From positions 124,001 through 188,000 of the forward strand of contig CAVORH010000003.1 of assembly GCA_963698565.1 (NCBI GenBank): a DNA stretch of 64,000 nt, in the 5' to 3' direction. Below are positions 26,297-33,666 of the stretch, piece after piece (positions within the stretch are counted from its first letter, which is position 1; each line of letters opens with the position of its first letter). Origin of the DNA: Sva-07 sp963698565 (GTDB taxonomy: Bacteria > Actinomycetota > Acidimicrobiia > Acidimicrobiales > Ilumatobacteraceae). Below the pieces are notes generated by a model. That model had not been told where the DNA came from and searched no databases. It was given only the letters and a program-made list of their open reading frames with translations. The translations under genes and the position numbers were made by a program.

Positions 26297-26803
26297 TCAG
26301 CGCAGGTCGGTGGCGCGCAGGATGATCTCGCGTGCGAACGGGTCGAGGGCACGCCCGGCGAGGCGTTCGGTGACCTGGATCGCCTGGGTCGGTTCCTCGA
26401 CGAGGCCCGCCCAGCGGATGTAGCCGCCCATGATGCCGAGGATGCGATCGCCGACCTCGTCGCCGTGGACGAGCACCTTGGTGCCGTGCTTGAGCAGGTC
26501 ACGGATCTCGGTGTACAGCGCCTTGAGGTACTGATCGGTGTGCTCGCTGTTGAACGGCCGGTGACGGCACGGCAGCTGCAGCTCCTCGTAGTTGTGCAGG
26601 TTGTGCGGCGCCGAGATGATCGACAGTACACACCCGAAACCGTTCTCCCGGAGCCAGATGATCTCTTCCTGGCGTCGGACTCGGCGATGGCTGTCGCCGA
26701 CTCCGCCCGGACGCTCACAGATCGCCAGCTTGTCCTTGAGAATCCAGGTGAAGTTGCGTGGCGTGATGCCGAGTGCCCACTTGCCACGGAGCCGAGGGGG
26801 CAT
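26297..26803 (-). CDS. Dual-specificity-phosphatase-like protein with catalytic Cys replaced
   Basis: A 168-residue protein with the layout of a small tyrosine/dual-specificity phosphatase: WALGITPRNFTWIL near the start, LRENGFGCVLSIISAPHN, and the loop VLVHGDEVGDRILGIMGGYI. The signature HC-x5-R reads HG-x5-R, so the nucleophilic cysteine is Gly while His and Arg are kept. It probably binds phosphate or a phosphoprotein without hydrolysing it. A GTG at 26851 would add 16 residues but overlaps a TAGCGT box, so I prefer the ATG. Convergent with the M23 gene. Confidence 0.6.
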   Translation of the reverse strand: MPPRLRGKWALGITPRNFTWILKDKLAICERPGGVGDSHRRVRRQEEIIWLRENGFGCVLSIISAPHNLHNYEELQLPCRHRPFNSEHTDQYLKALYTEIRDLLKHGTKVLVHGDEVGDRILGIMGGYIRWAGLVEEPTQAIQVTERLAGRALDPFAREIILRATDLR

Positions 26804-26902
26804 CAGTTGGCTGCTTCGGAGCGATGTCGAGACGGCATAACGGGTTGCCACGCTACCCGCTCGCCGGGCCGGTCAGGAAACGCACCAGCGTGAGATCTGG
26901 GG

Positions 26903-27781
26903 TCAGACCGCAGAGGTGATGCCGGCGGTGCGGACGAGTCGGCGGCCGCGGCGCTCGACGCGAATGCCGCCGGTGACTTCGCAGGCGGTCGACTCGCCGG
27001 AGGCGACCGCCATCACCCGGCCGACACCCGCCGCGTCGGGCGGGTAGCCGTCACGTTCGAGCCAGCGACGGATCGCCCGTGCTGCGAGAGGTGCGGGAGC
27101 GGCGACGAGTTCGTCGATCGCGGTGGGGTCGATCGCCGCTGCCAGCTCGTCGAGCAGCCGATCGTCGTCGCGCAGGAGCGTCGCCGTGCGGTTGAGGAGC
27201 ACGGTGATGTCGCGGGCGGCGATGTCGTCGAGCAGTGGGAGCAGCTCGTGGCGGATCCGGTTGCGACGGAAGCGGGGATCGGTGTTGGTCGGATCATCGG
27301 CGACCTCGAGCCCGAGTCGTCCGCACAACGCTCGGGTCTCCCACGAGCGCAGCGCCAGCATCGGGTGGCGGTGGCCGGGCTCGATCGCGGCGAGGCCGGC
27401 AGCTCCGGCCCCACGCATGAGCGCCAGCAGCATCGTCTCGGCCTGGTCGTCGGCCGTGTGTCCGGTCAGCGCGTCGAGGCCGAGCACCGAACGGCGGGCT
27501 TCGCGGGCGCGGGCTTCGAGGTTCGGGCCGTCGCCGACTTCGACGTGCGTCAGTTCGAACGTCGCCCCGAGCCGCTCGGCGTTGCGTCGGGCGATGTCGG
27601 CGTCGTGATCGGCGCTCTCACGCAGGCCGTGGTGCACGTGGTGGGCCGTGACGACACAACCGGCGTCGAGCGCGAGTGCCACGAGGGCCGTGGAGTCGGC
27701 ACCGCCCGACAGGGCACACGTGACACGTGTTCCGGGGGTCGGGAACGTGCAGCGAAGGAGCAGGTCGGCCGGATCGATCAC
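26903..27781 (-). CDS. tilS: tRNA(Ile)-lysidine synthase
   Basis: A 292-residue N-type ATP pyrophosphatase. SGGADS (residues 25-30) is the PP-loop; HHVHHGLRESADHD, LTGHTADDQAETMLLALMRG and FRRNRIRHELLPLL are TilS-specific. It attaches lysine to C34 of tRNA-Ile(CAU), switching its reading from AUG to AUA; it is normally essential. Starts with GTG, 21 nt after a small membrane-protein gene that probably provides the promoter. C-terminal domains are shortened, as often in actinobacteria. Confidence 0.93.
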   Translation of the reverse strand: MIDPADLLLRCTFPTPGTRVTCALSGGADSTALVALALDAGCVVTAHHVHHGLRESADHDADIARRNAERLGATFELTHVEVGDGPNLEARAREARRSVLGLDALTGHTADDQAETMLLALMRGAGAAGLAAIEPGHRHPMLALRSWETRALCGRLGLEVADDPTNTDPRFRRNRIRHELLPLLDDIAARDITVLLNRTATLLRDDDRLLDELAAAIDPTAIDELVAAPAPLAARAIRRWLERDGYPPDAAGVGRVMAVASGESTACEVTGGIRVERRGRRLVRTAGITSAV

Positions 27782-27802
27782 GCCGACGGCCTCATCGGTG
27801 CC

Positions 27803-27961
27803 CTACAGGTCGGAGTGACGGGCGGCTTGCTGCTTCGCCGAAGGGTACTTGCGGGAGGACACCGACTTGAGGTAGCCGACCACCAGCACGATCAGGATCA
27901 GGATCGAGACGAGAAAGAGGGCGATGCCGACCCACCAGTGCCACACGTTTGCGACGAGCAT
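27803..27961 (-). CDS. 52-residue single-pass membrane protein
   Basis: A short frame with one long helix (VGIALFLVSILILILIVVGYL-type, residues about 10-32) preceded by WHWW and followed by a basic tail KSVSSRKYPSAKQQAARHS. TAGCCT stands 8 nt before the ATG, so it looks leaderless. It is placed 21 nt ahead of tilS and may share its transcript. No function known to me. Confidence 0.65.
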   Translation of the reverse strand: MLVANVWHWWVGIALFLVSILILIVLVVGYLKSVSSRKYPSAKQQAARHSDL

Positions 27962-28031
27962 GATCGGAGAGGCTAACTCCCGAGGCTGACCGGCGCACAG
28001 TTTCGGCGTACCGGGCGGCCGGGGTGCCGGC

Positions 28032-28328
28032 TCAGCCGATCTGGCCGTCGCCGTCGAAGTCGGTGCCGAAGCACATCTCGATCCGCGACAACAGGCCAGG
28101 GGGCATCTCGTCGTTGTGGCACTTCTCGGCCACGACGATCTTCAGCTCGGCGTGGAAGTCGAACGCTCCGAGACAGTCCATGCATCCGTCGAGGTGATGG
28201 CGGATCGACTCGTACTGCTCCGCCGGGAGCTCGCCGTCGAGGAAGACGTCGAGTTCGCGCAGCGTCTGGGCGCAGTCGGATGTCGCACCGGATCCGGCTG
28301 TGGCGTCAGTCGAGTCGTTGCTCATCAT
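28032..28328 (-). CDS. Zinc-type anti-sigma factor (RsrA-like)
   Basis: A 98-residue protein with the ZAS motif HHLDGCMDC (His-x3-Cys-x2-Cys) after a SDCAQTLRELDVFLDGELP helix. Members bind zinc and release their sigma factor when cysteines oxidise. Two extra cysteines sit near the C-terminus (EKCHND and EMCFG). The ATG overlaps the sigma gene's stop (ATGA), the normal arrangement for SigR-RsrA pairs, so it should hold the adjacent sigma factor in check under reducing conditions. Confidence 0.85.
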   Translation of the reverse strand: MMSNDSTDATAGSGATSDCAQTLRELDVFLDGELPAEQYESIRHHLDGCMDCLGAFDFHAELKIVVAEKCHNDEMPPGLLSRIEMCFGTDFDGDGQIG

Positions 28329-28900
28329 CCGTTCTCCTGTGCGACCGTGAGCCCTCGGGCGAGGGCGAACTCGTACAACGCCTTCTGCATCGCTTTTCTT
28401 CCCCGGTGGAGACGCGACATGACCGTGCCGATCGGGATGTCGAGCATCTCGGCGATCTCCTTGTAGGAGAAGCCCTCGACGTCGGCGAGGATCACCGGCA
28501 GGCGGAAGTTGTCCGGGAGGTCCTCCAGCGCCTGCTTCACCTCGTCGTCGGGCAGGAGTTCCATCAGCGATTCCTCGGCCGAACGGCCGACCGATGCGTC
28601 CTGCAGCGTCCCCAGGTTCTTGTACAGGTAGAGGTCCTCGAAGTCGCCGAGGTCGGTTTCGTCGGGGCGTCGTTGCTTGGCCCGGTACGAGTTGATGAAC
28701 GTGTTGGTCATGATCCGGAAGAGCCATGCCCGCAGGTTCGTGCCCTCGGTGAACGAGTGGTAGCTCCGGTAGCCCTTGAGGTACGTCTCCTGGACGAGGT
28801 CCTCGGCGTCGGCTCGGTTGCGGGTCATGCGCAGGGCACCCGAGTAGAGCTGGGGTGCGTACTGCATCGCCTCGGCGGCGAAGGTTGCCTGGTCGGCCAT
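28325..28900 (-). CDS. ECF RNA polymerase sigma factor, SigR/SigH type
   Basis: A 191-residue sigma-70 family protein. Region 2 (ALRMTRNRADAEDLVQETYL and TNLRAWLFRIMTNTFINSYR) and region 4 (LPDNFRLPVILADVEGFSYK followed by EIAEMLDIPIGTVMSRLHRG) closely match SigR/SigH of actinobacteria, which control thiol-oxidative-stress genes. TACAGT lies 8 nt before the ATG. Partner anti-sigma gene is translationally coupled downstream. I see no GGGAAT-type autoregulatory promoter close to the start. Confidence 0.9.
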   Translation of the reverse strand: MADQATFAAEAMQYAPQLYSGALRMTRNRADAEDLVQETYLKGYRSYHSFTEGTNLRAWLFRIMTNTFINSYRAKQRRPDETDLGDFEDLYLYKNLGTLQDASVGRSAEESLMELLPDDEVKQALEDLPDNFRLPVILADVEGFSYKEIAEMLDIPIGTVMSRLHRGRKAMQKALYEFALARGLTVAQENG

Positions 28901-28932
28901 GCGCGGGACTGTATCGGGCTGCGCGTCGGCGG

Positions 28933-29460
28933 TCAGGTGGTTTCGGGATTGTTCGCCTCGGCCAGGCGTTCGACGACGTCGTCGACCGAGGCGATGAACC
29001 GGTCGAGCAGATCGGCGAGTTGTGCCCGTTCGTGCGGCTCGAACTCGCTCAGGATGTGCATCATGGCGGTCGACCGGCGGGTGGCGACCTCGTCGTGTCG
29101 ACGCGTGCCCTCATCGGTGATCCTCACCAGGACGACACGTCCGTCCTCCGGTGACGAATACCGCTCGACGAGCCCGTCCGCTTCGAGGCGCTGGATCGAA
29201 CGTGTCGCCGTCGACGGGTCGACTCGGAGCCGGGCGGCGAGTTCCTTCATCGGGCGGTCGTTGCGTCGGCTGAGGAGGTCGAGCGTGTCCATCTGGCCCT
29301 GCTCCAACGGCTTCTCGCGGCCGAAGAGGTAGGCCCGGAGTGCAGATGCGCCGGCTCCCCGACGGAGTTCGATCCAGGCGCGGCCGATCCGTCGTGCGTG
29401 TTCGCGGTCGGTTCGGTTCCGAAAGTCGACGGCGGCGCTTCCGCTGGCTGGGCTCGACAT
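28933..29460 (-). CDS. MarR-family transcriptional regulator
   Basis: A 175-residue winged-helix protein. RNDRPMKELAARLRVDPSTA followed by TRSIQRLEADGLVERYSSPE and DGRVVLVRITDEG is the DNA-binding core with its wing; flanking helices form the dimer interface. It probably represses the divergent hydrolase gene and itself, since the two -10 boxes overlap. Start is the ATG 10 nt after TACCGT; another ATG lies two codons upstream. Ligand unknown. Confidence 0.85.
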   Translation of the reverse strand: MSSPASGSAAVDFRNRTDREHARRIGRAWIELRRGAGASALRAYLFGREKPLEQGQMDTLDLLSRRNDRPMKELAARLRVDPSTATRSIQRLEADGLVERYSSPEDGRVVLVRITDEGTRRHDEVATRRSTAMMHILSEFEPHERAQLADLLDRFIASVDDVVERLAEANNPETT

Positions 29461-29463
29461 GTG

Positions 29464-29480
29464 CATTTGTACGGTAGTGA
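29464..29480. promoter_or_regulatory. Face-to-face -10 boxes of a divergent gene pair
   Basis: TACCGT read on the minus strand and TACGGT read on the plus strand overlap at 29470-29476, and each lies 8-10 nt before a start codon (MarR gene and hydrolase gene). Both messages would be leaderless and only one polymerase can open this site at a time. This is a natural place for MarR control. Confidence 0.55.
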
Positions 29481-29483
29481 TCG

Positions 29484-30197
29484 ATGGGGGAGCTGGACGG
29501 AGCGGAGCAACCGACGGATCCGTCGGACCCGACGGCGCTCGAGGCACTCCATCCGCTTGCGTCGACCGAGGTGGAGGTCACGCCGATGTTCCGTCACCGC
29601 GAGGTGTACACCCGGCGCGGCCTGCTCACCGTCCTGACGCACGAGCCGGCCGACGGCTCGGCGCGCCCGGCGGCGATCGTCGCGTGCGGCGGCGCGCTCG
29701 GCGGTCTGCTGGGCCCCGGACACGGGTTGTACCAGCACCTCGGCGACCGGTGGGCGCAGCGTGGCGTGCGGTTCGTGCGCGTCGGGTACCGCGAGCCGAA
29801 CAACCTCGACCTGTGTGCCCACGACCTCGCCTGTGGTGTGGAGATGGCCAGGGATGCGGGCGCGGAGCGGGTGGTGGTGATGGGCCACAGTTTCGGCGGT
29901 GCGGTGGCGGTGCGGTGTGCGGTGGTGATGCCGGCGTCGGTCGTCGCCGTGGTCACGTTCGCCACCCAGTCCGCGGGCTGCGAGGTGGCCGGGGCGCTCG
30001 ACGGGAAGCCGCTGTTGCTCTTCCACGGCGATCGCGACGAGTTGCTCCCACCCGAGGCGAGCCACGTCGTGGCTGCGATCGCCGGTCACGGTGAGGTGGT
30101 GATGCTCTCCGGCGACGGTCATCTGCTCGGCAGGAGCGATGACGCGATCACCGAGCGACTCGACGAGTGGCTGCCGTCGGTGCTGTTCCCGGGCTGA
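29484..30197 (+). CDS. Alpha/beta hydrolase (dienelactone-hydrolase-like)
   Basis: A 237-residue alpha/beta hydrolase. VVVMGHSFGGAVAVR carries the nucleophilic Ser, LLLFHGDRDELLPPE the acid, and SGDGHLLGRSDD the His. The N-terminal 35 residues are acidic and probably disordered. TACGGT is 8 nt upstream of the ATG. Divergent from a MarR regulator, suggesting response to a small aromatic or ester compound; substrate not determinable. Confidence 0.8.
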   Translation: MGELDGAEQPTDPSDPTALEALHPLASTEVEVTPMFRHREVYTRRGLLTVLTHEPADGSARPAAIVACGGALGGLLGPGHGLYQHLGDRWAQRGVRFVRVGYREPNNLDLCAHDLACGVEMARDAGAERVVVMGHSFGGAVAVRCAVVMPASVVAVVTFATQSAGCEVAGALDGKPLLLFHGDRDELLPPEASHVVAAIAGHGEVVMLSGDGHLLGRSDDAITERLDEWLPSVLFPG

Positions 30198-30214
30198 TCT
30201 TCCCGCAGGCCCCG

Positions 30215-31474
30215 TCAGCCGGTGCGGGCGATGTGGAGGAGCTTGCGGGCGCCGTCGACGAGGCCGTTCGGAGCAGCGGCGGAGGGCGATGCGCCGGGAT
30301 GCTGCGGTGCGATCCGGACGCGGAGGGCCCCGGGACGGATCGAGAAGCGCAGGGGCGGGTCGAGCACGAGCGCCTCGCCGTCGACGCCGGCGGGGACCGG
30401 GCCGTCGGAGCCCACCTCGAACGTCGGCGCCTGCCACTGTCGGAACCGGGCGCGCCCGCGAGCGTCGTTCGAGGTCAGCTCGGCGACCGCCACGCCGAGC
30501 TGACCGTCGTCGATGCTCGGCCGGGTTCCCGATCCGACGATGTTGCCCAGCCGGTACTGGTTGTTGGAGATCATGATGACCGTTGCTCGGCGACCGCTCA
30601 CGCCGCCCGGGCCGGTGTACTCCAACACGTGCTCGTCGCCGGTGGCGCCGCTGAACTCGGGGATCGTGTTCAGCACGGTCCGGACCTTCGCGTTGCGATA
30701 GCCGGCGCGCTGGACGGCCTCTGCGTAGAGCCCCAACGACACGTTGTTCACGAAGACCCGCCCGTTGACCTCCGCGAGATCGACGCGACGTTCACCACCG
30801 TCGACGAATGCATCGAGTGCCCCGACGACGTCGTCACGGTCGACACCGAGGTCGAGCGCGAAGTGATTCCGCGTGCCCGCCGGGATGCATGCGAAGGGGA
30901 GGTCGAGTTCGGCGGCGATCGTGGCCACGAGCGCCTGGGTCCCGTCACCGCCCGCAGCGGCGAGTGCGTCGGCGCCATCGGCGACGGCGGTCCGGACGAG
31001 CTCGATCAGGTCGTCCCCGGGCTTCAGCTCGATCGGCTCGATGCCGCGGGCCCGCGCCTCGGCGTCGAGGTTGGCGGCGAGGGCCTTGCCGCCGCCCGAC
31101 TTCGGGTTCCACACCACGACCGGGCGCGACGGCGCCACGGCGGAGGGGAGCGGCACGTGGATGCGGAACGCGCGGCGCGCGGCGGCCGCGGCGGAGGAGA
31201 ACAGCGCAGCGGCCGCGATCGCCTCGAGCAGCACGCCGCCGGCGACCAGCACACCGACGAACGCGGCGACCAGCACGATCCCTGCGATCGTGAACAGCGC
31301 CCGTGCTGGTCCGCGACGACGCAACGCATGCCAGGCCATGGCCAGTGCCGCGACCAGCAGCCCTGCGGCGATCAGACCGCGCGGAAACGCCCGCAGACCG
31401 GTCGCGACGAGGACGATCCCACCTGCAGCGAAGAGGGCGAGTGCTGCGATCGCGGTGAGACGACGTGAGTTCAT
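30215..31474 (-). CDS. Membrane protein with diacylglycerol-kinase catalytic domain
   Basis: A 419-residue protein. About four N-terminal hydrophobic helices (residues 1-100) precede a DAGK/YegS-type lipid-kinase domain: VVVWNPKSGGGKALA, ALAAAGGDGTQALVATIAAE and CIPAGTRNHFALDLGV are the nucleotide-binding motifs. Such enzymes phosphorylate diacylglycerol, sphingosine or similar lipids at the membrane. Convergent with the hydrolase; followed upstream by other membrane-protein genes on the same strand. Confidence 0.85.
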   Translation of the reverse strand: MNSRRLTAIAALALFAAGGIVLVATGLRAFPRGLIAAGLLVAALAMAWHALRRRGPARALFTIAGIVLVAAFVGVLVAGGVLLEAIAAAALFSSAAAAARRAFRIHVPLPSAVAPSRPVVVWNPKSGGGKALAANLDAEARARGIEPIELKPGDDLIELVRTAVADGADALAAAGGDGTQALVATIAAELDLPFACIPAGTRNHFALDLGVDRDDVVGALDAFVDGGERRVDLAEVNGRVFVNNVSLGLYAEAVQRAGYRNAKVRTVLNTIPEFSGATGDEHVLEYTGPGGVSGRRATVIMISNNQYRLGNIVGSGTRPSIDDGQLGVAVAELTSNDARGRARFRQWQAPTFEVGSDGPVPAGVDGEALVLDPPLRFSIRPGALRVRIAPQHPGASPSAAAPNGLVDGARKLLHIARTG

Positions 31475-31508
31475 CGGATTCCCGTGCCGGTCCGGTGGGC
31501 GCCGACGA

Positions 31509-31901
31509 TCATGCGTCGGCGTGCCGACCGCCGTGGGCGGCGAGCGCGTAGATCACGAGGATGCCGATGATCACGTAGGCGAGCGACCAGACGGGGTAGA
31601 CGGGCATCCACCACATCGCCGACACGGTCAGGATGAAGCCGGAGATGATCCCGATCCATCGCGCCAATTGTGAACGGTTGAGGACGGCGAACGACGACAG
31701 GATCAGGATCACCCCGACGACGATGTAGGCCCAGCCGTACGTCGACAGTGTCGTGCCGAGGAGGGCTCCCTCGAACTCGTCGGGGAGCACTCCGTCGTAG
31801 CGGAAGGCCCAGAACGCGTCGACGAGGCGCATCAGGCCGGCGAGGCCGAGGATCGTGCCTGCGAAGTAGAGCCAGCCACTCGGAAGTTCGTTGTCGATCA
31901 T
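31509..31901 (-). CDS. Small polytopic membrane protein (DUF7144-like)
   Basis: A 130-residue protein with four hydrophobic segments and a PSGWLYFAGTILGLAGLMRL start, the pattern of a common actinobacterial uncharacterised family with GW at the first helix. The ATG at 31901 gives the normal N-terminus; an upstream ATG would overlap the end of the SulP gene. Role unknown. Confidence 0.65.
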   Translation of the reverse strand: MIDNELPSGWLYFAGTILGLAGLMRLVDAFWAFRYDGVLPDEFEGALLGTTLSTYGWAYIVVGVILILSSFAVLNRSQLARWIGIISGFILTVSAMWWMPVYPVWSLAYVIIGILVIYALAAHGGRHADA

Positions 31902-31959
31902 GTCGTGATCGTGCGCCTCCGGTCGAGGGTCGGCAAGATGCCGTTCGGCCCAATCGTTC

Positions 31960-33666
31960 TCAACTGCTGGGATCCGCTTCGCTCGTCGCATCGATGTCGG
32001 CCAGCGCCTCGTCGATCGTGAGGTAGAAGTGGTCGGCGTCCAGCGTCGCGAACAACCCGTAGTCGTAGACGAGGTCCTTCAAGCGGCTGCGCAGCTCGAC
32101 GAACGCGATGTTGACGCCCTGTGCGTTGAGCTCGAGGTCGAGCTGTTCGAGCACGTCGGCCGCCGTCACGTCGATGTCGGTGATCGCCTCGCACTGCAGG
32201 ATCACCCAGCGCGGGCTCCTGTCGCGCACGAGCGCGCGGACCTGGTCACGGAACATGCCGGCGTTGGCGAAGAACAGAGGCGCCTCCCACCGGAACACGA
32301 GGACGCCGGGGAGTTCCTGTGCCGGGAGGCCGTTGTGGTTGCTGTGCCAGCCCGCTTCGCCGTCGATCCGTCCGAGCACTTCCCCGTGGGGCCACCAGCT
32401 GCGTCTGAAGAACAGCAGGATCGACAGTACGACCGCGATCAGGATGCCCTGCAGGACACCGAAGAAGACCACGCCGCCGGTTGCCACCAGCGAGAGGAGG
32501 AACGAGCTCCGGCGGACCTTGACGTAGCGGCGCAGCGTCCCGATGTCGACGAGCGAGAACGCTGCGGCGATCACGACGGCGGCGAGCGCGGTCTGCGGGA
32601 GGCTCTTGAGGAGTCCGTTGAAGAACAGCAACAGCGCGGCGACGATGCCGGCACCGACCACACCGGTGAGTTGGGTCTTCGCTCCGGTCTGATCGGCCAC
32701 GGCAGTGCGTGAGCTGCTGGTCGAGACCGCGAACCCCTGGAAGAACCCGGCCGCGATGTTGGCGGTGCCGATGCCGATCATCTCCTGGTTGGGCTTCACC
32801 TCTTCACCGCGCCGTGCCGAGAACGCGGTCGAGGTGGCGATCGTGTCGGTGAGCGACACGAGCGTGATGCCGACGGCGGCGACCAGCATCGGGGCGACGT
32901 CGCTGACGCTCGTCCACGGCAGTGACGGCCGCGGCAGCCCTTCGGGCAGGGTTCCGACGGTGGAGATGTCGAGATCGAACAGGCCGGTGACCACCGTTGC
33001 GCCGATGACGGCGACGAGCACCGCCGGGATCGTGCGGGTGAACCGTGGGAGGAGCAGGAGCACGGCGAGCGTTGCCATCCCGAGCCACAGCGCGGTCGGA
33101 TTGCGGTCAGGGAACCCGTCGACGAAGGCCTCGACCTCGGCGATGAATCCGTCGGCGTCGGTCGAGAACCCCGCGAGCTTGGGAAGCTGGCCGACGAAGA
33201 TCGTGATGGCCAAGCCGTTCATGTAGCCGACCTGGACCTCCTTCGAGAGCAGGTCGGCGACGAACCCGAGCTTTCCGGCACCGAGCCCGATCAGGATCAG
33301 GCCGACCATCACCGCCATCATTCCCGCGAGCGCGATCGCCTTCTCCGGGTCGTCGGAAACGACCACGAGCGGCACGATGGCGGCGAAGATCAGCGGTGAG
33401 ACCGCCGAGTCGGGACCGAGCACGAGGACGCGTGAGGGGCCCATCAGCGCGTAGCCGACGAGGCACGCGATCGTGGTGTAGAGCCCGGTGACCGGCGGGA
33501 GCCCCGCCAGTTCGGCGTAGGCCATCCCCTGCGGGACGAGGATGGCGGCGAGTACGACCCCCGCGATCAGGTCGAAGCGCAGCCACGACCGTTCGTAGGT
33601 GCGGACCGCCGTGATGCCGGGGACGAGTCCCCGCCACCGCGCTGGTGGGGGCGCTTCGTCAGGCAC
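31960..33666 (-). CDS. SulP-family anion permease with STAS domain
   Basis: A 568-residue transporter. The SulP membrane domain (about residues 25-420) includes ILVPQGMAYAELAGLPPVTG LYT-type signature near the first helices, and QEMIGIGTANIAAGFFQGF. A STAS domain (about 440-560; WVILQCEAITDIDVTAADVL) completes it. SulP proteins move sulfate, bicarbonate or other anions. Its start overlaps the end of the P-type ATPase gene by 8 nt, so they share a transcript. Confidence 0.9.
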   Translation of the reverse strand: MPDEAPPPARWRGLVPGITAVRTYERSWLRFDLIAGVVLAAILVPQGMAYAELAGLPPVTGLYTTIACLVGYALMGPSRVLVLGPDSAVSPLIFAAIVPLVVVSDDPEKAIALAGMMAVMVGLILIGLGAGKLGFVADLLSKEVQVGYMNGLAITIFVGQLPKLAGFSTDADGFIAEVEAFVDGFPDRNPTALWLGMATLAVLLLLPRFTRTIPAVLVAVIGATVVTGLFDLDISTVGTLPEGLPRPSLPWTSVSDVAPMLVAAVGITLVSLTDTIATSTAFSARRGEEVKPNQEMIGIGTANIAAGFFQGFAVSTSSSRTAVADQTGAKTQLTGVVGAGIVAALLLFFNGLLKSLPQTALAAVVIAAAFSLVDIGTLRRYVKVRRSSFLLSLVATGGVVFFGVLQGILIAVVLSILLFFRRSWWPHGEVLGRIDGEAGWHSNHNGLPAQELPGVLVFRWEAPLFFANAGMFRDQVRALVRDRSPRWVILQCEAITDIDVTAADVLEQLDLELNAQGVNIAFVELRSRLKDLVYDYGLFATLDADHFYLTIDEALADIDATSEADPSS

